A program made the position numbers and the translations under genes. From NCBI GenBank assembly GCA_937975705.1, contig CALJTX010000033.1:1-52545 (forward strand): a DNA stretch of 52,545 nucleotides. Direction: 5' to 3'. Shown in pieces: positions 38,351-46,568 of this stretch. Each line of letters opens with the position of its first letter. The stretch's first letter is position 1. The DNA comes from an uncultured Flavobacteriia bacterium (GTDB lineage: Bacteria; Bacteroidota; Bacteroidia; Flavobacteriales_D; Crocinitomicaceae). Below the pieces are notes generated by a model. The model searched no databases. It was not told the DNA's origin and saw only the letters and a program-made list of their open reading frames with translations.

Positions 38351-40432
38351 ATGCATTTGCTATCTTCTTATTCTCTCTGGTGGATCCTCCCGATTATTTT
38401 AGTTTCGGCGGGCTTAAGCTACCTTTTTTATCGCCAAGAAACTTGGATAAATTCCAAATCCAAATACTTAAAATACACACTTTTATCCTTAAGAACATCT
38501 AGCTTTGCTTTAATTGCAATTCTCTTGCTTGGCCTCTTGTTAGAGCAAACACATTTCGAAACCGAAAAACCTGTCATCCTCACCCTCGTAGACCGTTCTT
38601 CTTCAATGCACAACTACAAAAAGAGTGCAGCGCTCGACAAACAAATTGAAGCTTATCAAAATTCGCTGAAGGAAAAATTGGGCGACAGATTTGAACTTCA
38701 GACATGGAACTTCGGTAAAAACCTTCAGGCCTCAGACCAAGGCTTTACAGATGAACAAACCAATATGGAGCTTCCTTTTGAGCAAGCTGCAAATCAATAT
38801 TTAAACCGCAATCTAGGTGCAGTTGTACTGATTTCCGACGGTAACTACAATACCGGTGGGCACCCCATGTATCAGGCAGAGAACCTACCGCTTACCGCTG
38901 TTTACAGCTTGGCAGTCGGCGACACCGCACTCAAAAAAGATTTGATCTTGACCAATATTTCCTACAATGACTTGGCTTTTTTAAACAACAATTTCAAACT
39001 TGAGGTCGATCTAGAAGCGCAGCGTTTTCCTGGCCAAAACATCCAAGTCCACCTTTATGAAGACGGTAAAAAAGTAGCGACACAAAGTGCGCAATTCAGC
39101 AAGCAGCGCAGTGCTCAAACCACCCTGTCTTTTGAACTCAAAGCTAAAAAATCGGGCATCCACGAATACAAAATGGTCATAGAGAAGCACAAAGGTGAAT
39201 TCTCTTATCAAAACAACAGCAGAACGGTTTACATTGAAGTCATTGACAGCCGCAGTAAAATTCTTCTTTACAGCCACGCGCCTCACCCCGATATCGCGGC
39301 CTTGCAACAAGCGCTCGCAGGCAATGAAAATTACGAGGTCATTGTGGCCAATTCCAACCAACTCAAAGGCCTTCAGCTCAACGCAATTGACCTCATTGTA
39401 TGGCACGACCCCGGCAAGAGCTTTGCTTCAACTCTTTTCGAAACCGCACAAACTAAAAAAATACCTGTTTGGTATATCTTAGGTGCGCAAACCGACCAAC
39501 AAACCGCAGCCAAACTACAACTTGGCTTGCAACTCGAACTGCGTCAGCAATTAGAGGAAATACAAGCTCAAGCCAACAATAGCTTTGCCCTTTACGCGCC
39601 CAATCCAGATTGGTTGAGCCTCACTCCTTTTCTTCCGCCACTGACCAAGCGTTTTGGCGAAGTAAAGGCAAATGCAGGCACGCAAGTATTGTTCACTCAA
39701 CGCATTGGCAATCTTCAAAAAGATAGTCCGTTGCTCTGCTTCAATGAAAAAGAACAACAACGCCATGCCACACTACTCGGTGAGGGAATCTGGCGCTGGA
39801 GAATAAGCAATTACCAGAAAAAACAAAACCACGAAGCTTTTGATGCTTTTGTTGGTGAAATTTGCGCCTATTTATTGGTCAAAAAAGAAGGTAACGGACT
39901 GCGCGTTCAAGCACCTAAAAAACTCAGCACTTCAGAAGACTGCATCCTCAACGCCAGTTTTTACAATGAAGCCATGCAAGCCATCACGAGTCCCAAAATC
40001 AATTGGGAGCTCGACTACGAGCACAAAAAAACACGCAAAGGCAGTTTTGCCACCAAAGGCGCCTTTTACCAACAGCAGCTCGGCCGCTTGAAACCCGGTC
40101 GCTATTACTGGAAGGCTACAACCACCCACAACCAAAAGAAATACACCAAAACAGGTGCGTTTATTGTCGAAGACATCCAACTCGAACAACTAGAAGCCGC
40201 TGCACGACACAGCACACTCTTTCAATTGGCAGCGCAAACCGATGCGAAAGTTTTTGATATCGAAGCATACAAAAAACTCATCGCTCAACTCGAAAAAAGC
40301 GAAGAAATGGTGGCGCTGCGCACCGAAACCCATCAGTTTGATCCTTTGCTCGATTACTTGCTACTCTTTTTCTTATTGACAGCATTGCTGCTTGCGGAAT
40401 GGTTTTTGAGAAGATACCACGGTTCTTATTAA
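38351..40432 (+). CDS. VWA domain-like membrane protein
   Basis: A 693-residue membrane protein. Two N-terminal hydrophobic segments (about 8-26 and 42-64) are followed by a von Willebrand A-like region with a metal-site motif DRSSS (81-85, the DxSxS pattern) and VLISDGNYNTGG. Ig-like beta domains follow (about 190-300), then a mixed region and one C-terminal TM (LLDYLLLFFLLTALLLAEWF). This layout occurs in Bacteroidota proteins near BatA/BatB but lacks their operon partners here. The bulk is probably periplasmic. ATG 38336 is an alternative start five codons upstream. It heads a plus-strand run with the YiiX-like, ElaA-like and M13 genes. Confidence 0.8.
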   Translation: MHLLSSYSLWWILPIILVSAGLSYLFYRQETWINSKSKYLKYTLLSLRTSSFALIAILLLGLLLEQTHFETEKPVILTLVDRSSSMHNYKKSAALDKQIEAYQNSLKEKLGDRFELQTWNFGKNLQASDQGFTDEQTNMELPFEQAANQYLNRNLGAVVLISDGNYNTGGHPMYQAENLPLTAVYSLAVGDTALKKDLILTNISYNDLAFLNNNFKLEVDLEAQRFPGQNIQVHLYEDGKKVATQSAQFSKQRSAQTTLSFELKAKKSGIHEYKMVIEKHKGEFSYQNNSRTVYIEVIDSRSKILLYSHAPHPDIAALQQALAGNENYEVIVANSNQLKGLQLNAIDLIVWHDPGKSFASTLFETAQTKKIPVWYILGAQTDQQTAAKLQLGLQLELRQQLEEIQAQANNSFALYAPNPDWLSLTPFLPPLTKRFGEVKANAGTQVLFTQRIGNLQKDSPLLCFNEKEQQRHATLLGEGIWRWRISNYQKKQNHEAFDAFVGEICAYLLVKKEGNGLRVQAPKKLSTSEDCILNASFYNEAMQAITSPKINWELDYEHKKTRKGSFATKGAFYQQQLGRLKPGRYYWKATTTHNQKKYTKTGAFIVEDIQLEQLEAAARHSTLFQLAAQTDAKVFDIEAYKKLIAQLEKSEEMVALRTETHQFDPLLDYLLLFFLLTALLLAEWFLRRYHGSY

Positions 40433-40442
40433 ATCTTAGCTC

Positions 40443-41027
40443 ATGCGCGTCTTTACCATTTGTTTTTTTCTATTTCTTTCCTTGCTGAGCACTGCTCAAA
40501 CCTTTCAAGACGGCGATCTTATTTTTCAGCACAGCTCCTCTCCTCAAAGTACGGCAGTTCAGCTGGCCACCAATTCCTATTATTCTCATTGCGGCCTCAT
40601 TTTTTACATGAATGGAGAGGCTTATGTGTACGAGGCGATAGAACCTGTAGGCGTGCGCAAACTCGACCAATGGATTGCAAGCGGTGAAAAAAGCCACTAT
40701 GCCGTTTATCGTCTCAAAGACAAATCACTGACTTCAAAAGAGTTAGAAACCATGAAAAGCTATCTAAAGGCACAACTCGACAAACATTACGACCTCGGTT
40801 TCAATTGGTCTGACAAAGAAATGTATTGTTCAGAATTGGCCTACAAAACCTACAAAGCTATTGGCGTTGAACTCTGCGAACCCCTCCCCTTGGGTTCTTT
40901 CCGCTTAGAACACCCCACTGTTAAGCGCATTTTAGCCCAGCGGTATGGCTCGGATATTCCTTACGACGAACCAATGGTTTCTCCGGGGCAACTCACTGAG
41001 TCCAAGCTCCTCTTCAAGGTGCATTAA
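40443..41027 (+). CDS. YiiX-like permuted papain-fold hydrolase
   Basis: A 194-residue exported protein with a signal peptide of about 18 residues (ending LLSTA). It shows FQDGDLIFQHS and the His-bearing NSYYSHCGLIF at the front, and the Cys-bearing MYCSELAYKTYKAIG at the back. This His-before-Cys order is that of the circularly permuted NlpC/P60 (YaeF/YiiX) hydrolases, which cut amide or ester bonds in lipids or peptides. Substrate unknown. It starts 10 bases after the VWA gene. Confidence 0.85.
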   Translation: MRVFTICFFLFLSLLSTAQTFQDGDLIFQHSSSPQSTAVQLATNSYYSHCGLIFYMNGEAYVYEAIEPVGVRKLDQWIASGEKSHYAVYRLKDKSLTSKELETMKSYLKAQLDKHYDLGFNWSDKEMYCSELAYKTYKAIGVELCEPLPLGSFRLEHPTVKRILAQRYGSDIPYDEPMVSPGQLTESKLLFKVH

Positions 41028-41041
41028 AGCCATCATTTTAT

Positions 41042-41491
41042 ATGACATTCACGTTTTCAACCCATTCGTTTCAAGCGCTCAGCGCTCAGCAGTTATACGC
41101 GTATCTGCAATTGCGCAGCGAAGTTTTCGTAGTGGAACAAAATTGTGTGTATCAAGACCTCGACAACCTAGACCAAGATGCCTTGCATGTTTTTATACAC
41201 GATCAAAACACCCTGGTTGCGTGTGCACGCATTGTGCCTGCAAATGAAAAATATCCAGTCATTTCAATTGGCAGAGTCATTGTAGCACAAACGCACCGAA
41301 ACCAACAACTTGGTCATGTCCTGATGCAATACGCTATTTCGGCAATCGAAGCGCACTTTGGTGCACAAAAAATAGTATTATCTGCACAGGCACACTTGCA
41401 AGATTTTTATAAAAAGCACAACTTTGCAGCTCGAGGTGAAATCTACCTTGAAGACGGCATCCCCCATATACATATGGAAAGAAACCTATAA
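41042..41491 (+). CDS. ElaA-like GNAT acetyltransferase
   Basis: A 149-residue protein with the ElaA pattern: LYAYLQLRSEVFVVEQNCVY, followed by DLDNLDQDALHV, ACARIVPA, then IGRVIVAQTHRNQQLGHVLM (acetyl-CoA loop) and LSAQAHLQDFYKKHNF. ElaA proteins are GNAT enzymes of unknown substrate. It lies 14 bases after the YiiX-like gene and 21 before the M13 gene, so probably co-transcribed. Confidence 0.88.
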   Translation: MTFTFSTHSFQALSAQQLYAYLQLRSEVFVVEQNCVYQDLDNLDQDALHVFIHDQNTLVACARIVPANEKYPVISIGRVIVAQTHRNQQLGHVLMQYAISAIEAHFGAQKIVLSAQAHLQDFYKKHNFAARGEIYLEDGIPHIHMERNL

Positions 41492-41512
41492 CTCATAAAC
41501 CCAGGAAATACC

Positions 41513-43549
41513 ATGAAAAAAACCTTGTTACTCACCATCCTATCCGGTTCAATCCTCATTGGCTGTTCGAGCTCAAAAGTAAAAAAATCAGCTGCAGCGC
41601 AATTGCAAACCATCGACACCAAAGCACTCGATACCACCATTAGTCCTGCCGATGACTTTTTCTTATTTGCCAATGGCACCTGGATCGCCAATACGCAAAT
41701 CCCAGCAAGTGAATCGCGTTGGGGCAGCTTCAATGAATTGGAGCAGTCCAACAATCAAAAATTGGTCGCGCTCTTGAAAGCAGCAGCAGCAAACCCTGGC
41801 GCATTGGGTTCTCAAAACCAATTGCTTGGTGCTTATTTTGTTTCCTACACAGACATGGCGCGCAGAAACGAACTAGGCTTACTGCCTATTCAAGAGGACC
41901 TCTCCCTCATTTCTGGGATTCAAAAAATTGCTGATCTTCAAGCGGTAGTCTCTAAACTTCACAAAGACGGCATTGGCGCATTTTTTGGTTTTGGCGTTGG
42001 TCAAGACCTGAAAAACGTCAATACCAATGTGGCTTACCTCGGCCAGGGCGGCATTGGCCTACCCAACAGAGATTACTATTTCGACGAAAAATACGCGGGT
42101 ATCCGCAGCGCATACATCCAGCACATTGAAGCCTCCTTGGCCCTTGCTCAGATTCCAGATGCCGCCGCCGCAGCAAAAAAAATTGTTGACTTTGAGATGC
42201 AGCTTGCACAATCAATGCTGCGCCCTTCCGAAATGCGCGAACCAGAAAAAACATACAACAAGCAGGCTTTTGCTGAAGTGCTGCGCAGTTTTGGTCCGCA
42301 TTTCAACTTCAAACTTTACTTGACTGAGGTGGGCTGCCTGGTTCCCGACACCATCGTTGTGAGCAATCCTGCTTTTAATATCAAACTGTCTCAACTCTGG
42401 GAAGATGTTGCCATAGAAGACCTCAAAAATTACCTTCAATGGTGTGTCATCAATCATTACGCTGGCCATTTGAACGAAGCATTTGTCAATCTCAATTTTG
42501 CATTCTACGAAGGCGTTTTATCCGGTAAGCGCGAACAACAACCCATCTACGAACAAGCCATTGAAGAAATGACCAACTTAGAAGTAGGCGAACTTTTAGG
42601 AAAAGCATTTGTCGATAAGCATTTTTCTAAAGCAGCACAAGAGCGCGTCAACGAAATGGTAGACAACCTACTTTATGTATACAAAGAGCGCATCGAACAG
42701 CTCGACTGGATGTCTGACGCCACCAAAAAAGAAGCGATCGTGAAACTCAATGCAATTGGGCGCAAACTGGGTTTCCCTACCAAATGGGAAGATTACTCTA
42801 GCCTGCGCTTCTTTTCAGATCGCTACGCGAACAACTACAGAGAAATGAGTCGTTATAGTGTCGCTAAAAATTATGCAGAGCTCGGCAAGCCAGTGGATAA
42901 AGAGAAATGGGGTATGCCTGCCCATATGGTCAATGCCTACTACCACCCCCTACTCAACGAAATCGCCTTTCCTGCAGGTATCATGCAAGCGCCATTCTTT
43001 GATGAAAAATTTGAAGATGCCGTCAATTACGGACGCATCGGCATGGTGATCGGCCACGAGTTTACGCACGGTTTTGACGACATGGGTAGTAAGTTTGCGG
43101 CAGATGGTTCTTTTACCAACTGGTGGACCGAAGAAGACCGCTTGCTCTTTGAAGAAAAAACCAAACTTTTGGGCGCCACCTTTTCTGGCTTTTGCCCAAT
43201 GGAAGACCACTGTGTAAACCCCGACCTCACCATGGGTGAAAACATCGCCGACTTAGGAGGGCTTACAATGGCCTATTACGCCTACAAAAGAACCGATGAA
43301 TTCAAAGCAAATGAGCTTGTAGCGGGTTTCACACCTTCGCAACGCTTCTTTATTGCTTATGCGCAACTTTGGAAAATCAAGTATACTGATGCCGAAATGA
43401 AGAAACGCTTGGCTACAGATCCGCATTCACCAGGAATGTATCGCGTCAATGGGCCACTCAAAAACTGCCCTGAGTTTTTTGAGGCTTTTCAGGTTCCTGA
43501 AGGCAGAGAGATGCGCAACGATGTTAAAAAAGTTGCCCGCATTTGGTAA
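41513..43549 (+). CDS. M13 family metallopeptidase lipoprotein (PepO/neprilysin-like)
   Basis: A 678-residue zinc endopeptidase anchored as a lipoprotein (lipobox SILIGC, Cys18). The zinc site is HEFTH (His515, Glu516, His519), with the third ligand in ENIADLGG (Glu576) and the stabilising Asp580. Other family features are NAYYHPLLNEIAFPAG before the zinc site and the closing VARIW. All expected regions are present. It probably degrades peptides in the periplasm or at the outer membrane. An AGGAAA-like stretch lies just before the ATG. The last 26 bases overlap the end of hisS on the other strand. Confidence 0.95.
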   Translation: MKKTLLLTILSGSILIGCSSSKVKKSAAAQLQTIDTKALDTTISPADDFFLFANGTWIANTQIPASESRWGSFNELEQSNNQKLVALLKAAAANPGALGSQNQLLGAYFVSYTDMARRNELGLLPIQEDLSLISGIQKIADLQAVVSKLHKDGIGAFFGFGVGQDLKNVNTNVAYLGQGGIGLPNRDYYFDEKYAGIRSAYIQHIEASLALAQIPDAAAAAKKIVDFEMQLAQSMLRPSEMREPEKTYNKQAFAEVLRSFGPHFNFKLYLTEVGCLVPDTIVVSNPAFNIKLSQLWEDVAIEDLKNYLQWCVINHYAGHLNEAFVNLNFAFYEGVLSGKREQQPIYEQAIEEMTNLEVGELLGKAFVDKHFSKAAQERVNEMVDNLLYVYKERIEQLDWMSDATKKEAIVKLNAIGRKLGFPTKWEDYSSLRFFSDRYANNYREMSRYSVAKNYAELGKPVDKEKWGMPAHMVNAYYHPLLNEIAFPAGIMQAPFFDEKFEDAVNYGRIGMVIGHEFTHGFDDMGSKFAADGSFTNWWTEEDRLLFEEKTKLLGATFSGFCPMEDHCVNPDLTMGENIADLGGLTMAYYAYKRTDEFKANELVAGFTPSQRFFIAYAQLWKIKYTDAEMKKRLATDPHSPGMYRVNGPLKNCPEFFEAFQVPEGREMRNDVKKVARIW

Positions 43550-44900
43550 GAAAATCGGCGCTTGAGAGTTGTTCTTGAGCGCCTGTTTCCATATTTTTAA
43601 AGCTGAGCATGCCTGCGGCAGCCTCTTCGGCGCCGATCATCACGACATACCCCACATTGCGGTCATTGGCGTATTTAAGCTGTTTTTGCAACTTTGCAGC
43701 ACTTGGATACAATTCCGCAGCCAATCCTAAATTGCGCACTTCGCGAAGTAACTTCATGCAATAATTTGCCTCTTGTGAACCAAAATTCACAAACAAAATA
43801 TCGAGTGTACGATCTAGCGCTTTAGGAAAGAGGTCGAGTTCGGTCATGACATCATAAATGCGGTCCGCACCGAATGAAACCCCGACACCAGACAAGCCTT
43901 TGAGCCCAAAAAGCGCGGTGAGGTCGTCGTAGCGGCCACCACCACAAATACTGCCCATTTTCACATCATTTGCCTTGACTTCAAAAATTGCACCAGTGTA
44001 ATAATTGAGTCCGCGTGCTAGGGTCAAGTCAAAGATGAGCGCACCGCGTTGTAAACCGAGTTCGTTTATTTGCGCAAATACTTCGGAGAGTTCGTCGAGT
44101 CCTTTGAGGCCAATTTCGCTGTCTGCTAAATAAGTGCGCATGAGGTCCAACTTGGCTGCGTTTGTGCCTTCAAATTGAAAAAGCGGTTTGATTTTCTCAA
44201 TAGATTGAGCGGTAAACCCTTTCTGTTCAAGTTCTGAAACCACGCCTTCTTCGCCAATTTTATCGAGTTTATCGAGCGCAACAGTGAGGTCGATGATGCG
44301 CGCTGTTTCTCCGCACACTTCTGCAATGCCACTCAATACTTTGCGGTTGTTGATTTGAATAGTAAATCCTGGCAAACCTAAATTCGTGAGTACTTCATCG
44401 AAGAGCTGAACCAACTCTACTTCATACATCAGTGCATCGGAGCCAACGACATCTACATCACATTGCGTGAACTCTTGGTAACGCCCATGTTGCGGACGAT
44501 CTGCGCGCCAAACTGGCTGAATTTGGTACCGCTTGAAAGGAAAAGTAAGGTCGTTTTGATGCTGTACAACAAAGCGCGCAAATGGCACCGTGAGGTCGTA
44601 GCGCAAGGCCTTTTCAGCAAGCGAATTGGCAAAGCGCGGCAGGTTGTCTTGAGCAAGTGCATCTAAATCCGCTTTTTTCATTTTCTCGCCTGAATTCAGG
44701 ATGCGGAAAATGAGGCGATCACCCTCTTCGCCATACTTTCCTAAAAGCGTGGTTGACAATTCAAAACTTGGTGTTTCAATTGGCGCATACCCATAGCGTC
44801 TGAATACTTCTTTGATGGTGGCAAACATGTAGTTGCGCTTGGCTACTTCAGTCGGAAGAAAATCGCGGGTGCCTTTCGGAATTGCAGGTTTTTGAGCCAT
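43524..44900 (-). CDS. hisS: Histidyl-tRNA synthetase
   Basis: A 458-residue class II aminoacyl-tRNA synthetase that charges tRNA-His. Motif 2 is YQIQPVWRADRPQHGRYQEF, the histidine-specific loop is LARGLNYYTGAIFEV, and motif 3 is GVGVSFGADRIYDVM. The C-terminal anticodon-binding domain follows. The frame is open upstream to 44969, but MAQKPAIPKGTRDF is the normal N-terminus, so ATG 44900 is used. It lies 1 base after the ppx stop and must be transcribed with it unless a promoter lies in ppx. Confidence 0.96.
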   Translation of the reverse strand: MAQKPAIPKGTRDFLPTEVAKRNYMFATIKEVFRRYGYAPIETPSFELSTTLLGKYGEEGDRLIFRILNSGEKMKKADLDALAQDNLPRFANSLAEKALRYDLTVPFARFVVQHQNDLTFPFKRYQIQPVWRADRPQHGRYQEFTQCDVDVVGSDALMYEVELVQLFDEVLTNLGLPGFTIQINNRKVLSGIAEVCGETARIIDLTVALDKLDKIGEEGVVSELEQKGFTAQSIEKIKPLFQFEGTNAAKLDLMRTYLADSEIGLKGLDELSEVFAQINELGLQRGALIFDLTLARGLNYYTGAIFEVKANDVKMGSICGGGRYDDLTALFGLKGLSGVGVSFGADRIYDVMTELDLFPKALDRTLDILFVNFGSQEANYCMKLLREVRNLGLAAELYPSAAKLQKQLKYANDRNVGYVVMIGAEEAAAGMLSFKNMETGAQEQLSSADFLTKCGQLF

Positions 44901-44901
44901 T

Positions 44902-45783
44902 TTAAAAAGTGGTGTTTTGTAGATATAATTGGTAAATGACGCCATCGGAGAGTCCGATTTTAGGAACAATTAGCGTTTGTTGTGCCAAGGCCTCCAAGGC
45001 GGTAATGTATATTTTTAAAGCCGGTACGATTACATCAGCGCGATCGGGTTTGAGTTGGTATTGGTCACAGCGCGCCTCTAATGTAAGCGCAGCTAGCGCC
45101 TTGTGCAGCCCAATTAAGGAAGCGAGCGTGAGCGTTTCTTTTTGCTGAGGCGCTATCATTTTGAGTGCACGATTGATGTTGCCGCCCGTACCAAAAATAG
45201 TATGGGCTTCGTCTAGGCGCACATTGTCTTTGATCCAGGAAGAAAAATCGGCCCAACTTTGTGCATTGGTTTTTCCTTTCAAAATACGAATAGTGCCAAG
45301 CGCAAATGAACGTGCTGCCACTTTTTGACCATGTTCGAAAATACTGATTTCTGTGCTCCCGCCGCCGACGTCTACCACCACAAACTGCTGTTGTTTTTGC
45401 AATTGTAGGATTTCAAAGGAATTGAAAATGAGTTGCGCTTCTTCGTCGCCTGAAATGATGTCGATTTCTACACCGGTTTCTTGATAAATTTGCTTGGCAA
45501 TTTTCTTGCCATTACTCGCTTCTCGCATGGCTGAGGTGGCAACTGCTCTGAGTGCCTTGACATCGTGCGCCGCGGCCAAAAGCTGAAAGGCTTGAATCGT
45601 TTGCTGAAATTGCAAAGCCTTTTGGGAACTGATTTTACCTTTGTCAAAAACCTCCTCACCAAGGCGCAATGGCACGCGGTAATAGGCGAGTTTTTGAAAA
45701 TGAATGCGACCTTCGCTTTGATGCACGTTGGCAATCAGCAGCCTTGCGGCGTTGGTTCCGATATCGATGGCAGCAAATTTCAT
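44902..45783 (-). CDS. Ppx/GppA family phosphatase
   Basis: A 293-residue ASKHA-fold protein: AAIDIGTNAARLLIANV (phosphate loop 1), ATSAMREASNGKKI, ISGDEEAQLIF, VVVDVGGGSTEISIFEHG (loop 2) and IFGTGGNINRALKMI. These match the exopolyphosphatase/guanosine pentaphosphatase family. At 293 residues it is the short form without the C-terminal HD domain, so it could act on polyphosphate or (p)ppGpp. The partial RelA/SpoT gene at the window end is not adjacent. It shares a transcription unit with hisS. Confidence 0.9.
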   Translation of the reverse strand: MKFAAIDIGTNAARLLIANVHQSEGRIHFQKLAYYRVPLRLGEEVFDKGKISSQKALQFQQTIQAFQLLAAAHDVKALRAVATSAMREASNGKKIAKQIYQETGVEIDIISGDEEAQLIFNSFEILQLQKQQQFVVVDVGGGSTEISIFEHGQKVAARSFALGTIRILKGKTNAQSWADFSSWIKDNVRLDEAHTIFGTGGNINRALKMIAPQQKETLTLASLIGLHKALAALTLEARCDQYQLKPDRADVIVPALKIYITALEALAQQTLIVPKIGLSDGVIYQLYLQNTTF

Positions 45784-45787
45784 TTGA

Positions 45788-45820
45788 CAAAATTAAACAT
45801 TGCCTTTTGCAAACCGCAAA
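45788..45820 (-). promoter_or_regulatory. Bacteroidota-type promoter for ppx-hisS
   Basis: On the minus strand, TTTG (45820-45817), a 21-base spacer and TAATTTTG (45795-45788). Both match consensus. The -7 box ends only 4 bases before the ppx ATG, so transcription would start at or just inside the start codon, giving a leaderless mRNA; otherwise the match is fortuitous. Confidence 0.4.
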
Positions 45821-45847
45821 ATATTTCGTTTATTTGTTAGCACGTCA

Positions 45848-46429
45848 ATGAAGATCCGAGAACGACATATTTTTAAATCGAAAACAGCGCCCAAACAAGG
45901 GAGCCTCTTACTTGCCGACCCACACCTCACCGAAGACTTCTTTCAACGCGCCGCCATTTTACTCGTCGCACACGATACTTCGGAGAGTTTTGGTTTGGTG
46001 CTCAATCATCCAACAGAACTTTTACTCAGCGATCTATTTGAACACATCGAACTCGACCTTCCGATATACAATGGTGGCCCTGTAGCACCCGAACAACTTT
46101 TTTATCTCCATCGCTTTGCACACATTAAAGGTGCCACACGCGTTACCGAACACCTTTATTTTGGCGGCGACTGGCAGGAGGTTTTGACCAATGCCATTGT
46201 ATTAAAAAAACCAGAAAATCACTTGCGTCTCTTTGCAGGATATTCGGGTTGGGGCGCTGGGCAATTAATAGACGAACTCGAAGATTGCGCCTGGATCTGC
46301 ACAACCCTATTCCAAGACAAAGCGCTATTTACGGAAGCTCCTTCCAATTTATGGAAAAAATGCATGCTCGCACAAGCACCCAACTTGGCGATGTTCGCGC
46401 ATTTTCCGCTCAATGCTTCAGACAATTAA
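45848..46429 (+). CDS. YqgE/AlgH family protein
   Basis: A 193-residue protein. The family motifs are LLLADPHLTEDFFQRAAILL, SFGLVLNHP, YNGGPVAPEQLFYLH and AGYSGWGAGQLIDELE. YqgE/AlgH proteins are widespread; AlgH was linked to alginate regulation in Pseudomonas, but the biochemical role is unsettled. Length is near the usual 185-190. The frame is open to a TTG at 45800, yet ATG 45848 fits the family N-terminus. It is followed by 139 bases holding the rpsA promoter and leader. Confidence 0.92.
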   Translation: MKIRERHIFKSKTAPKQGSLLLADPHLTEDFFQRAAILLVAHDTSESFGLVLNHPTELLLSDLFEHIELDLPIYNGGPVAPEQLFYLHRFAHIKGATRVTEHLYFGGDWQEVLTNAIVLKKPENHLRLFAGYSGWGAGQLIDELEDCAWICTTLFQDKALFTEAPSNLWKKCMLAQAPNLAMFAHFPLNASDN

Positions 46430-46442
46430 TCTAGTCAGTAGC

Positions 46443-46472
46443 TTGTTTTTCAGGTAATTATTGCTACCTTTG
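46443..46472 (+). promoter_or_regulatory. Bacteroidota-type promoter for rpsA
   Basis: TTG at 46443-46445, a 19-base spacer and TACCTTTG at 46465-46472. Both boxes and spacing fit the consensus. The predicted transcript starts near 46478, leaving a leader of about 90 bases before ATG 46569. Confidence 0.72.
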
Positions 46473-46488
46473 CACCTCGTTTTAAAGC

Positions 46489-46554
46489 GTGCCCCCTGAA
46501 GGCACCACCTATTTTTGTTTAACAACTTTCTGATATTCAGGGTATTGGAAATAC
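46489..46554 (+). promoter_or_regulatory. Structured rpsA leader with predicted pseudoknot
   Basis: Hairpin P1 is GTGCC/GGCAC (46489-46493 with 46501-46505). Its 7-base loop CCCTGAA (46494-46500) is perfectly complementary to TTCAGGG at 46536-46542, which would make an H-type pseudoknot. Directly after is hairpin GTATT-GGA-AATAC (46542-46554), sharing one G with the pseudoknot strand. A competing small hairpin CTGA-TAT-TCAG (46530-46540) uses the same TCAG. Alternative pairing just upstream of a ribosomal protein gene suggests autoregulation by S1, as known for E. coli rpsA, but this is unproven. Confidence 0.5.
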
Positions 46555-46568
46555 AAATTTACCGCCTT

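Noticed and set aside
39011..39406. A minus-strand 131-codon open frame within the VWA gene
   Set aside because: It is a shadow of conserved beta domains, without a promoter or a plausible product.
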